The notes beneath the pieces were generated by a model. It did no database searches and was not told the origin of the DNA. It was given only the letters and a program-made list of their open reading frames with translations. Positions 43,015 to 51,065 of a DNA stretch of 64,000 bases are shown here, piece after piece. The stretch spans positions 87,188 through 151,187 of the forward strand of contig CAZMOB010000004.1 of assembly GCA_964567995.1 (NCBI GenBank), written 5' to 3'. Source of the stretch: JAGOTP01 sp964567995. Its GTDB lineage: Bacteria > Patescibacteriota > Patescibacteriia > 2-12-FULL-60-25. How positions within the stretch are numbered: the first letter of the stretch is position 1; each line of letters opens with the position of its first letter. The position numbers and the translations under genes are program-made.

Positions 43015-43145
43015 GACCCCTAGCCTAGCAGAAGCCAGGCCGTTTCGCTATCCAATGGCCGCTCCTAAAGGCTCATTTTGGCTTAAATAAGCGCTTGGGA
43101 GCGAAAGGGCTGCGGGAGCACGCGAACCCTACGCAGAAAGACGGG

Positions 43146-43688
43146 TCAGTGGGGCAGGAGGAACTGAGGATGGTGGGTCGGACGCAGGTGCAGGATGGGA
43201 ATCGAGGGACCGGGGGTCGAATACTCGAGGACGGCACGGAAGAGCCCGTCTCGCCCTGGAAGAAGCCCTTCCCGAGCGAGAAAAAGCGATTGTCCCGGCG
43301 CAGGTACGGGCGTGTACCGGATCTCGACGGTGAGAAGCTCCTGTCCGCTGATCTCGAGCTCGAACAGCGGCGAGCTGAACCCGAAATTCACCGTAAAGTC
43401 GATCGGTTCCGTGCACCATTGCGCCTGAAAACGACGCGTAGCCAGCGCATGGATCTGGTCACGCCCAACGGGGGCGTTTCCGTGGAAGAAGATCCGAGAC
43501 GAGAGCTCAGGCGGCCGATTGTCACGGGTCGTCGCGCAGATCACGAGCAGAGGTCGAGTAGGAGGTACGGGCTTCACCGTCGGCTGCGTGCAACAGACGA
43601 TGAAAATGCTCACGCACCCGATCACCATGATCACGACGAAAGGAACTGCCAGACTGTACCTGAAGAACTCAACAATCACTTTACGCAT
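43146..43688 (-). CDS. GC-rich orphan single-pass membrane protein (cassette 3)
   Basis: Unrecognised; 180 residues from the ATG at 43688 ('MRKVIVEFFRYSLAVPF'), which follows GAGGGG by 5 bases. An ATG at 43718 in the same frame would add 10 residues. One membrane segment (about 10-33) precedes an extracytoplasmic beta-rich domain with Pro-rich linker ('TQPTVKPVPPTRPLL'). It is GC-rich and lies alone between a GT2 operon and the trmH-like gene. A hairpin at 43714-43736 lies in its leader, and TTGACA occurs at 43766-43771 without a clear -10. Confidence 0.55.
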   Translation of the reverse strand: MRKVIVEFFRYSLAVPFVVIMVIGCVSIFIVCCTQPTVKPVPPTRPLLVICATTRDNRPPELSSRIFFHGNAPVGRDQIHALATRRFQAQWCTEPIDFTVNFGFSSPLFELEISGQELLTVEIRYTPVPAPGQSLFLAREGLLPGRDGLFRAVLEYSTPGPSIPILHLRPTHHPQFLLPH

Positions 43689-43782
43689 CGGGGCCCCTCT
43701 AGGTTGTCCAGACGACACTCACCCATTGAGTGTGTCGCATGCACAGTCTCAATACCCTATTATTCTGTCAAATATATAAAGG

Positions 43783-44238
43783 TTATTTTTGCAAAATCTT
43801 CCAACTCGCAATCGCCGTCGCAATCGTCACATTCAATGATTCTTTGATCCCCTGCTGTGGAATATAAATCGAGGCCACACACCGCTCTAAGAGAGACGGC
43901 GGGATCCCGGTCGTTTCGGTCCCCAACAACAAGGCCATCGTCTGAGGAGGCTCGAAATCGGCTAGATTGATCGCTGTTGGCGTCAGCTCAAGAGCGTACA
44001 CTGGGATCCCCTGCTCTTTCAAAGCAGCAAAGACAGACTCGATATCTGCATGGGCTTCAAACGGAACAGACATCTCCGCTCCCAACGCGACCTTGGAAAT
44101 TTTTGGATCTGGCGGAAGCGGGGTATAGCCAGACAACCAAAGCTTGGTCACACCCAACGAATCCGCCGTCCGGAAGAGCGATCCGACGTTTTCACGGGAG
44201 CGAAGATTGTGCGCAAGGAGATGAAGACGGACGGACAT
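43783..44238 (-). CDS. SPOUT-family (TrmH/SpoU) RNA 2'-O-methyltransferase
   Basis: 151 residues from the ATG at 44238 ('MSVRLHLLAHNLRSRENVGS'). The three SpoU motifs are present: motif 1 'NLRSRENVGSLFRTADSLG', motif 2 'ALLLGTETTGIPPSLL', motif 3 'IYIPQQGIKESLNVTIATAI'. The trefoil-knot fold binds SAM and methylates ribose 2'-OH of tRNA or rRNA; the site cannot be assigned. TATACT lies 8 bases before the ATG. Length fits the minimal TrmL-like enzymes. Confidence 0.9.
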   Translation of the reverse strand: MSVRLHLLAHNLRSRENVGSLFRTADSLGVTKLWLSGYTPLPPDPKISKVALGAEMSVPFEAHADIESVFAALKEQGIPVYALELTPTAINLADFEPPQTMALLLGTETTGIPPSLLERCVASIYIPQQGIKESLNVTIATAIASWKILQK

Positions 44239-44314
44239 AGCCTGAGAGTATAGAAAATATGCTTTACTGACCAGTTCCGTCGACACTCTCTCCAGTTTAC
44301 GCTAAGCTCCGGCC

Positions 44315-45673
44315 ATGAAATTTGGCGAACTTCTCCAAGGGACGATCACTCGCATCGATGACAAAGGACGTGGCGTGTTTGATTTCACCCTCACAGACGG
44401 TGGAATCCGGCCAGTCGCGGTCCCCTTCACTGCGATCGGTGACGTGATTGAAGCGCGGTTCGCCAAACGTGAAAGTGGCGCCTGGTATGCCAAATTAGAG
44501 CGAATTCTCGCCACCTCCGAAGATCGCGTTAACGCTCCCTGTCCGCATGCGGGCAGGTGTGGCGGGTGTCTGTGGCAACACATGGCGTATCCTGCCCAGC
44601 TCAAACTTAAACAAAGCATGATCAACCGCGCCTTCGAGGGAGCGGGACATATCGAACGAATCGAAACGATCGAACCATCTGGAGAAGTATTTTATTATCG
44701 CAACCGAATGGACTACGCCTTCGGCTGGAAAGGCGAACTCGGTCTTAAGGAACATGGTGCCTGGAACCGCTATCTTGATCTTACAAACTGCTTGCTCCTC
44801 GACGAAGAAACACCCAAAATTCTGGCATTCTTCCAGCGCTTTCGCGAGACGTTCAAACTCAACCCTTGGGATGCCAAAACCCATGAAGGTTTGCTACGCT
44901 ACGTCGTCATTCGCCTCGGCAAAGAAACGGGTGAACGGATGATCATCTTAGTTGTGAAAGATGCAGCGCAAATCACTCAACCCATGCGGGACTTTTTGAA
45001 ACAAGGACTCGCCGAACAAGCCACAACACTCTTGATTGGAGAAAATGCGTTGATGAGCGACCTGTCCTACGCTCAAACCTTCGAAATACTCCTTGGCAAC
45101 CAAGCGCTTACCGAAGAAGTGAATAGCATCCGCTATGCCATTCATCCCAATTCGTTCTTCCAAACGAATACGCGTATGGCAGCCAAGCTCCAAACAACCG
45201 TCCTGGATTGGATTCAACCAAAACCCGGAATGACTGTGCTCGATTTGTATTGTGGTCTCGGTTTTTTCGGAATCGCCTGTGCCAAACGTGGTGCGACGGT
45301 CTTCGGACATGAACTCGACGCCAACGCGATCGAACTTGCCAAAGAGAATGCGACTCAAAACGGAGTCGGAGAGCTCTGCACCTTCACCGCCGGTCCCGCC
45401 GAAGATCAGTCTTGGAAAAAGATTGCCTGCGACACCCTCATCCTTGACCCACCACGTGCGGGACTTCATCCGAAAGCGCTTGAAGCCGTCATGGAAATGC
45501 AACCAAAAACGATCGTGTACGTTTCGTGTAATTTTCATCGTCTGGTTCAGGAGCTGAAGACATTGAAAACAGCTTATCGAATCGATCAACTAAAAGCACT
45601 GGATCTGTTCCCTCAGACGCCACATGTTGAAACGGTCGTTTTGTTGAAGCGGAAAGAATCTACAGCTGCATAG
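44315..45673 (+). CDS. TrmA/RlmD-family RNA uracil-5-methyltransferase
   Basis: A 452-residue class I SAM methyltransferase with an N-terminal TRAM domain (about 1-62) and an iron-sulfur motif 'CPHAGRCGGC' (C76, C82, C85), as in RlmD/RlmC. The SAM site is 'VLDLYCGLGFFGIACAKRG', and the catalytic part has 'LDPPRAG' and the nucleophile Cys in 'YVSCNFHR'. It makes m5U in rRNA or tRNA. It is divergent from the SpoU gene, and its end overlaps a convergent hypothetical by 14 bases. Confidence 0.93.
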   Translation: MKFGELLQGTITRIDDKGRGVFDFTLTDGGIRPVAVPFTAIGDVIEARFAKRESGAWYAKLERILATSEDRVNAPCPHAGRCGGCLWQHMAYPAQLKLKQSMINRAFEGAGHIERIETIEPSGEVFYYRNRMDYAFGWKGELGLKEHGAWNRYLDLTNCLLLDEETPKILAFFQRFRETFKLNPWDAKTHEGLLRYVVIRLGKETGERMIILVVKDAAQITQPMRDFLKQGLAEQATTLLIGENALMSDLSYAQTFEILLGNQALTEEVNSIRYAIHPNSFFQTNTRMAAKLQTTVLDWIQPKPGMTVLDLYCGLGFFGIACAKRGATVFGHELDANAIELAKENATQNGVGELCTFTAGPAEDQSWKKIACDTLILDPPRAGLHPKALEAVMEMQPKTIVYVSCNFHRLVQELKTLKTAYRIDQLKALDLFPQTPHVETVVLLKRKESTAA

Positions 45674-46652
45674 CCGCCATCGCTTCGATTTCCGCCAAGC
45701 ATTCATCTGGAGAAAGATCAGCTCCTGTCAATTCATCTCTTCGTACAAACGGATAGGGACGATCATCGTACGCTTGATACGCTACGACAGCCGTGAGCCA
45801 GGACCACATCTGCTGAAACTGGCGAGTGTATTGAACCGGGCAATTTCGTTGATCTTGCTGCTCGAATCCAGCTGCACGATAGGATCCGAGCCTCTTTTCA
45901 ACTGCATTTCGCACCTCAGGAACCAAAGCTCGAGAAAAAGCAAAAGCAGCTGTTGCACGATCTATGTGAAAATACGACGGGTCAATGGAAGAAAGTCTGG
46001 GATGCACAGCGCTCTCTGCAACCACAGAGAAAAAAGACGTAATACCAGCGTGCGTATTCAATTGCAATTGCGCTATATCTGCCTTCAGAGAAGGATGAGT
46101 CACGAATCGCTGAAAGTCAGCGTACGGCAAGGTGATGTCATATTCTAGACGGTATCGCTCGAACAACGCCTGAAGAAAACGTACACCAACATTTGCCAGA
46201 TCTTCGATCACAGGCAAACTGAGCGCCGCAGTGGGGGTATGCCTGTGCGAAATTTTCTGAACAGTGTAAGCGAGGTTGAGAACGAAAAACGGACTCTTCG
46301 TCCCATCTGGAAAGTGTTCGCTCGTCAGACTGATCACTTCGAGAAGTCGCTGCTCGGCCGCACGCATACGCCCCATGATCGTCTCTTGCAAAGCATCCCA
46401 AAATTGATGATCGCGTGGCAATTTCTCCGTAATCTCATAGTGCGGCGAAGAAGCAAATAGACACCAAACATATTGCGTATAGAGCGTTGCAGCAGCGGAT
46501 TTCAAGTCAAGCCATTCAGTTTCGGTTGCGGCACTCATATCCGGCGCGCATCCTTTGTTTTCAAGCAATCTTTTTCTATAGGCCAGAACCTGCGATCTAC
46601 GGACCTCTGCCGGCTCATCCATGTGGGCTAATACGCCTGGTCGTTCGCTCAT
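45660..46652 (-). CDS. Uncharacterised soluble helical protein
   Basis: Not recognised. 330 residues, no signal peptide or membrane segment, mainly helical, with many aromatic residues ('SAAATLYTQYVWCLFA', 'QQMWSWLTAVVAYQAYDD'). No catalytic motif is visible. It lies between the convergent TrmA-family gene (14-base tail overlap) and the divergent era gene. Composition is backbone-like, so it is probably a lineage-specific native gene. Confidence 0.65.
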   Translation of the reverse strand: MSERPGVLAHMDEPAEVRRSQVLAYRKRLLENKGCAPDMSAATETEWLDLKSAAATLYTQYVWCLFASSPHYEITEKLPRDHQFWDALQETIMGRMRAAEQRLLEVISLTSEHFPDGTKSPFFVLNLAYTVQKISHRHTPTAALSLPVIEDLANVGVRFLQALFERYRLEYDITLPYADFQRFVTHPSLKADIAQLQLNTHAGITSFFSVVAESAVHPRLSSIDPSYFHIDRATAAFAFSRALVPEVRNAVEKRLGSYRAAGFEQQDQRNCPVQYTRQFQQMWSWLTAVVAYQAYDDRPYPFVRRDELTGADLSPDECLAEIEAMAAMQL

Positions 46653-46695
46653 ATACGCAGGCAGTGTAGTCCAAATGAATCATGGATGAAATACG

Positions 46696-46723
46696 TTGCC
46701 CATCCCCTCATCTGTGCTACTCT
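46696..46723 (+). promoter_or_regulatory. Promoter of era
   Basis: TTGCCC (46696-46701) and TACTCT (46718-46723) are 16 bases apart. The ATG at 46730 is 6 bases after the -10 box, so transcription should start at or near the start codon (leaderless). No Shine-Dalgarno tract is present. Confidence 0.55.
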
Positions 46724-46729
46724 AGTCAC

Positions 46730-47617
46730 ATGTCAAAATCTAACCTGAAAAAGTCCGGTTTTGTGGTCCTCGCAGGCCGCTCCAACGTCGGCAAATCCAC
46801 CCTGTTGAACGCGCTCGTGGGCAGCAAAGTCGCGATCATGAGTCCGAAGCCCCAAACGACCCGCCACCCGGTCCGTGGGATTTTCAACGATCCCCGTGGC
46901 CAGATCGTCTTTGTGGATACTCCAGGAGTCTTCTTGGGCAAAAAAGATGCTGTTTCCAAACGCTTGAACGAGTTCGTCAAAGAACAGTTGGAGGGTATCG
47001 AGGCCATCGTCTATGTGACCGATCCAACCCGCGCCCTTGGCCCTGAAGAAACATTCATTCAAGAACTCCTTCGAGCCGCCCATATTCCGATCATTGTCGC
47101 CATCAACAAGTCGGACCTCCCGACCTTACGCCGCCCAGCACTCGACTTGATGCGTGCCATTGATGTCGGACAAACGGCCACGATCGAGTGTTCTGCTATC
47201 AAAGACACGGGCCTCAAACCATTGCTCGATGCACTGTTTGAGATTTTGCCTGAAGGCGAAGCCTACTATCCCGAATTCCAACTAACGGATCTCGATCAAA
47301 AAACCTGGGTTGCCGAATTGATCCGCGAGAAAATCTTCCATCATCTAGAAGAAGAGCTTCCGTATGCCATCGCTGTCCATGTAGAAGAAGATGAGCGTCA
47401 AGACAACGGTGTGCGACATATCGAGGCCACGATCTTGTCGAGCGAAGAACGTTACAAGGGCATGATCATCGGCGCTAAAGGCAGCATGCTGAAGAAGATT
47501 GGAAGCGATGTTCGCAAAGAACTGGAGCTTGCCTCGGATCAAAAAATCTTCCTCGCCCTCACCGTCAAAGTTGATCCAAAGTGGCAAGTTCGTTTTGCTG
47601 GTCAAGCCAACGGGTGA
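46730..47617 (+). CDS. era: GTPase Era
   Basis: 295 residues from the ATG at 46730. G1 is 'GRSNVGKSTLLNALVG', G3 'DTPGVF', G4 'NKSDLP', and the C-terminal KH domain has 'GMIIGAKGSMLKKIGSDVRK'. Era binds the 3' end of 16S rRNA and checks small-subunit maturation. An in-frame ATG at 46682 would place the promoter inside the gene and is rejected. It leads a plus-strand run with a hypothetical gene and three antioxidant enzymes. Confidence 0.96.
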   Translation: MSKSNLKKSGFVVLAGRSNVGKSTLLNALVGSKVAIMSPKPQTTRHPVRGIFNDPRGQIVFVDTPGVFLGKKDAVSKRLNEFVKEQLEGIEAIVYVTDPTRALGPEETFIQELLRAAHIPIIVAINKSDLPTLRRPALDLMRAIDVGQTATIECSAIKDTGLKPLLDALFEILPEGEAYYPEFQLTDLDQKTWVAELIREKIFHHLEEELPYAIAVHVEEDERQDNGVRHIEATILSSEERYKGMIIGAKGSMLKKIGSDVRKELELASDQKIFLALTVKVDPKWQVRFAGQANG

Positions 47618-47661
47618 CATCTCTCGCTTGATCCAAGCGCCTTCTGTATTCTAGACATACT

Positions 47662-48213
47662 ATGTCAGACCTTTCTTCCCAAACGGCCGAGGCCCCACTC
47701 GAACATTTCGAGCTGATCGAAGACGTCATCGCCCATATTCGGACCAAATTACCGGCCGAATCCGGCCCCAATTCCTGGAAAAACGTGTGTGAAGATATCT
47801 TGCATTGCCAATTGCCCACTGTTGAACCGCTACTCTTGCAAGAGTTAGAAACGGCGAAAGGAAATGCCACCGAAGAAGAAAAAATTCGTGGGTTGCTCCG
47901 CGCCGTCAGTTGGTACGCCCATCCCCCAAAAACGACTGAGGAGATCCTGACAGACCTCAGCCACGTACGACCAACCCATCCGAGCCCCCCAGATCAAAGC
48001 CGATTGGATACCATCCAAGCAGCACTCGAGCAGAAATTAGAAGGAAAAGAAGCCTTACCCGCCGCTGAAGCGATCGATGAACTCTTCGCAGAAGCGGCTC
48101 ACGAAGATCAACGAGCCACCTTCCGCTTGGTTCGCGATCAAATCTATTATCAACTGCTTTACCCGCATTGGTTCGAAGTCGTAAAACGTTGGGCTGCTAC
48201 TCAAACACCCTAA
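47662..48213 (+). CDS. Uncharacterised acidic helical protein
   Basis: Not recognised. 183 residues, soluble, acidic and helical ('EHFELIEDVIAHIRTKL', 'AAEAIDELFAEAAHEDQRA'). No motif is visible. It follows era by 44 bases and precedes the peroxiredoxin gene by 16, all on the plus strand. TATTCT lies 9 bases before the ATG, so it may have its own short-leader promoter. Probably native, given composition. Confidence 0.65.
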   Translation: MSDLSSQTAEAPLEHFELIEDVIAHIRTKLPAESGPNSWKNVCEDILHCQLPTVEPLLLQELETAKGNATEEEKIRGLLRAVSWYAHPPKTTEEILTDLSHVRPTHPSPPDQSRLDTIQAALEQKLEGKEALPAAEAIDELFAEAAHEDQRATFRLVRDQIYYQLLYPHWFEVVKRWAATQTP

Positions 48214-48229
48214 CCGCAATTCATCGCCT

Positions 48230-48700
48230 ATGCCGAAAGAACTGATGCTCGGTACGGCCGCGCCCGCCTTCAACACACAGGATCAACAGGGCAAAACTTG
48301 GACCCTCACCAACCTCCTCGAACAAGGTCCGGTATTTTTGGTCTTTTATCCCGGTGATCTGACGCCTGGCTGCACCGTCCAACTCTGCACGATTCGTGAC
48401 GAATGGAGCACCTTCCAAAAGAATCAGGTCAACATCTTGGGCGTAAATCCTGGTGGACAGAAAGGTCATAAGCTCTTCGCCTCGCTTTACCATCTCCCCT
48501 TCCCGCTCCTTGTCGACGAAGACAAAGCGATCTGCAAAGCCTACGGGGTCATCACCAAAACGCTCGGTCTGGAGTTCGTAAAACGGACGGTGATCGGCAT
48601 CGACAAAGGCGGGATCATCCGCTATATCAAAGAAGGGATGCCCAAGCCCGCCGAGCTCTTGAAAGAAGCGGCCAAGTGGGAAAAACAGTCGCGTCCTTAG
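48230..48700 (+). CDS. bcp: Peroxiredoxin, BCP/PrxQ type
   Basis: A 156-residue thioredoxin-fold peroxidase. The motif 'PGDLTPGCTVQLCTIRD' contains peroxidatic C48 and, five residues on, resolving C53, the arrangement of alpha-helix-resolving PrxQ/BCP enzymes. It reduces peroxides in the cytoplasm using thioredoxin or glutaredoxin. It stands first in a trio with superoxide dismutase and AhpC-type peroxiredoxin. Confidence 0.9.
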   Translation: MPKELMLGTAAPAFNTQDQQGKTWTLTNLLEQGPVFLVFYPGDLTPGCTVQLCTIRDEWSTFQKNQVNILGVNPGGQKGHKLFASLYHLPFPLLVDEDKAICKAYGVITKTLGLEFVKRTVIGIDKGGIIRYIKEGMPKPAELLKEAAKWEKQSRP

Positions 48701-48722
48701 CCTCTATTCATCTCTCTACTCT

Positions 48723-49334
48723 ATGTCAAACGAAGTGAAACCTCTTGCGTATACCGCACTCGATGGAATCTCTGAAAAGACCCTGACAGTGCACCACGAT
48801 AAACTCTACGCGGGATATGTCGCCAAAGCCAAAGAAATCGGCGAGAAATTGAGCGTCTTGTCTCACGGCGGAGACGTTTCAAGCGCTAACCAAAGCTACT
48901 CTGAGCTCCGCGCTTTGAAGGACGGAGAAACATTCGCTGTGAACGGGATCTACCTGCACGAATGGTATTTCGATACCTTGGGTGGAAACGGTCAGGCCTC
49001 TGGTCCGCTCGTTGAAAAGATTGCAGAACAATATGGCTCGCTTGAGAACTTCATTGCGTATTTCTCGGCAAACGGAATGGCTGCTCGTGGCTGGGTGGTT
49101 CTATGCTGGGACTTCCAGCAGCAAGCGCTCCGCATCTACAACGCCGACGCGCATAACCAAGGCGGTGTCTGGGGTTGCATGCCAATCCTTGTCCTCGATG
49201 TCTACGAACATGCCTATTTCATCGACTACGGCTCGGATCGCAAAGCGTACATCGCTCAGTGGTGGAAGAATCTGAACTGGGACAAAGCCAATGAGCTGTA
49301 TGCAAAAGCCGTCGCTATGTCGAACGCTGCGTAG
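48723..49334 (+). CDS. sodA: Fe/Mn superoxide dismutase
   Basis: A 203-residue Fe/Mn SOD. The metal ligands are visible as His in 'TVHHDKLY' (about 24-25), H79 in 'YLHEWYFDTLGG', D159 and H163 in 'LDVYEHAYFIDYG'. The ion preference is not clear; Gly and Gln positions differ from both standard types, and 'LHEWYF' replaces the usual HxxFW. It converts superoxide to peroxide, which the flanking peroxiredoxins would remove. The symbol is tentative (sodA or sodB). Confidence 0.92.
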   Translation: MSNEVKPLAYTALDGISEKTLTVHHDKLYAGYVAKAKEIGEKLSVLSHGGDVSSANQSYSELRALKDGETFAVNGIYLHEWYFDTLGGNGQASGPLVEKIAEQYGSLENFIAYFSANGMAARGWVVLCWDFQQQALRIYNADAHNQGGVWGCMPILVLDVYEHAYFIDYGSDRKAYIAQWWKNLNWDKANELYAKAVAMSNAA

Positions 49335-49360
49335 ACTTATTCCCCCAGACTCTTTCCTCT

Positions 49361-49891
49361 ATGATCCAAGTCGGCACACGAGCCCCTCATTTTTCGGACA
49401 TCAAAGCGTATCAAGCCGGAAAAAGCGACTTCACCAAAGTCAGCTTGTCCGACTACAAAGGCAAATGGGTCGTATTCTTCTTCTATCCGCGTGACTTCAC
49501 CTTCATTTGTCCGACTGAATTGAAGGGTTTTTCGCAACAAGAAGCGGAGTTCAAAAAATTGAACTGTGAAATCTTGGCAGCCTCGACTGATTCAGAATGG
49601 AGCCACAAAGCCTGGTTCGAACGTGATTTGCCAGACGTGAAATATCCGATCCTCGCCGACACCACCCACAGCGTCTCTCGCGATTACCAAGTCTTCAACG
49701 AAACAGACGGCTTAGCTGAACGCGGCCTCTTCATCATCGATCCAGAAGGCACAATCAAATATTCGTTGATTAGTTCAGGATCGGTCGGTCGCTCCGTCAA
49801 AGAAGTATTGCGTGTTGTGACCGCGCTTCAGAGTGGCGACCTCTGCCCGATCGAATGGACTCCAGGAGAAAAGACGTTAGGGAAAGCGTAA
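49361..49891 (+). CDS. ahpC: Peroxiredoxin, AhpC/Prx1 type
   Basis: A 176-residue typical 2-Cys peroxiredoxin: 'FFYPRDFTFICPTELKGF' with peroxidatic C50, and C-terminal resolving Cys in 'GDLCPIEWTPGEKT'. It is slightly short of the usual ~187. It reduces hydrogen peroxide and organic peroxides; no AhpF is in the window, so reduction probably depends on thioredoxin or the glutaredoxin encoded at 51.6 kb. Last of the antioxidant trio, with a strong terminator after it. Confidence 0.94.
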   Translation: MIQVGTRAPHFSDIKAYQAGKSDFTKVSLSDYKGKWVVFFFYPRDFTFICPTELKGFSQQEAEFKKLNCEILAASTDSEWSHKAWFERDLPDVKYPILADTTHSVSRDYQVFNETDGLAERGLFIIDPEGTIKYSLISSGSVGRSVKEVLRVVTALQSGDLCPIEWTPGEKTLGKA

Positions 49892-49910
49892 ACAATGATA
49901 ATGAACACAC

Positions 49911-49940
49911 AAAAACACCGGGCGTTTGCCTGGTGTTTTT
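49911..49940. terminator. Bidirectional terminator after ahpC
   Basis: AAAAACACCGGGC pairs with GCCTGGTGTTTTT (one mismatch). T-runs flank it on both strands, so it can end the era-ahpC run and also the minus-strand GC-rich gene at 50.1 kb. Confidence 0.9.
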
Positions 49941-50069
49941 GTCTCTCAGAGATTCGATCCGTTGATCAAATCGTCAGTCGAGGTGGGCGAGCTGCGTGAG
50001 ATTCACGTGTGCAGGCCCAATCCCCTAGTTGTGGTGGGAAGAGTGAGAAAAGGGGCGTGCGCTTAGTGA

Positions 50070-50870
50070 TCAGCGATCCAGCGCAGCGATGGTCTCGCCG
50101 ACGAACCGCACGGATGCATCGGGACAGAAGCTACGGAAGAACGTAAACCAGCCAGTCCCGGTCACATGGATCAGACCGATCTCGGGATGCTCGTACAACA
50201 CCCGCTCGCCGGACTTGCCCGACGCATGGCTCCGTACTTCACAGCTGGTGTGCATGGTCCACTGAACCCGCAGGACGCTCCCACCAGACCAGTGGAGTTC
50301 ACCGCATCCGAAGCAGTTAATCCGCGGAATATCCAGCACACTGAGCTTCTCCCAGAACATGCTCCAGAGTTCCGTGAAGTAACAGTTCAGCAGCGCCAGC
50401 TTCCAGCAGAGGAACTGACCTCTTATATCCTGTCGACCAAGCGCGAGCGTAGTCAGATTCACCTTCCTCAGGGTCACTCCATCGAAGGCGCCCTGAAAGC
50501 AGAGCGTGCAGCTCACAACGTCCGGGCAGGTAAGATCTTCGAGCTCTACCTCCAGGTGTTTTTCAGGATCGAAACCGTCCTCCACGAGCTCAGACAGTGG
50601 GTACTCACCACCGACGAAGAGGAGCACGCCATTGATACTGAGCTTGCAGTTGCGAATGATGATCGACTGGAAGGAGGCTTCGTACAGTTTCTCCAGGTCG
50701 ATCACGAGTTCGGCAGCATCCGCCGGTCGATCGTCGGTGAGCTCGAGATCCTCCAGTACGAGCACACGACACGTCGCTCCAGACACAGCTCTGGTGAGAG
50801 CAGCGAGAATGCCGATACGCTCACGCTCGGGGCTCGACGGGTCGGAAGGAGTCTGGCCTACAGCTTGCAT
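50070..50870 (-). CDS. GC-rich orphan soluble protein (cassette 4a)
   Basis: Unrecognised 266-residue protein. GGGAG lies 7 bases before the ATG. No signal peptide or membrane segment. Regularly spaced hydrophobic strands ('CRVLVLEDLELTDD', 'QSIIIRNCKLSINGVLLF', 'GVTLRKVNLTTLALG', 'KLALLNCYFTELW') suggest a right-handed beta-helix or solenoid, possibly pentapeptide-like; this is by eye. Several cysteines occur. A stretch sampled at 50701-50760 has 37 of 60 G or C. It has its own promoter, which overlaps a perfect palindrome. It may end at the bidirectional terminator after ahpC. Confidence 0.6.
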   Translation of the reverse strand: MQAVGQTPSDPSSPERERIGILAALTRAVSGATCRVLVLEDLELTDDRPADAAELVIDLEKLYEASFQSIIIRNCKLSINGVLLFVGGEYPLSELVEDGFDPEKHLEVELEDLTCPDVVSCTLCFQGAFDGVTLRKVNLTTLALGRQDIRGQFLCWKLALLNCYFTELWSMFWEKLSVLDIPRINCFGCGELHWSGGSVLRVQWTMHTSCEVRSHASGKSGERVLYEHPEIGLIHVTGTGWFTFFRSFCPDASVRFVGETIAALDR

Positions 50871-50926
50871 GCGATGTCTCCCAGGTTTTTCGTTGTGGAC
50901 ACGCGTAATCTAGTAATAGAATACTA

Positions 50927-50968
50927 GCAACGCGGCTGAAAATTAGCGCGTTGCCCAAAAAGAGTCAA
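50927..50968 (-). promoter_or_regulatory. Promoter of the 50.1-kb cassette with a perfect palindrome around the -10 box
   Basis: On the minus strand TTGACT (50963-50968) and TAATTT (50940-50945) are exactly 17 bases apart. The -10 box lies inside a perfect inverted repeat, GCAACGCG-N12-CGCGTTGC (50927-50934 and 50947-50954), as expected of a repressor operator. The leader has a second perfect hairpin, CTAGTA/TACTAG (50910-50927). Confidence 0.7.
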
Positions 50969-50973
50969 ATAGG

Positions 50974-51013
50974 CAAATAAGCGCTGGACCATTCCTGGTC
51001 GAGCGCTTATTTG
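50974..51013 (-). terminator. Terminator of the 51.1-kb cassette
   Basis: CAAATAAGCGCT (50974-50985) and AGCGCTTATTTG (51002-51013) form a perfect 12-bp stem, extended inside by GACC/GGTC. It ends 6 bases from the -35 box of the next cassette. The arm AAATAAGCGCT also occurs at 43085-43095, on the 3' side of cassette 3. Confidence 0.7.
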
Positions 51014-51065
51014 ATGGCGCGAGAAGTCCCGTCACGCCTGCGGGTAGAGAACATCGATCTGGAGG

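Noticed and set aside
50166..50927. Long plus-strand frame (253 codons) opposite the 50.1-kb cassette gene
   Set aside because: The promoter, SD tract and palindrome all point to the minus-strand gene. The plus frame has no start signals and a low-complexity composition typical of shadow frames.
50974..51013. Integron attC site or cassette array
   Set aside because: The inverted repeat lacks the RYYYAAC/GTTRRRY core sites, cassettes are dispersed rather than arrayed, and no tyrosine integrase is present in the window.
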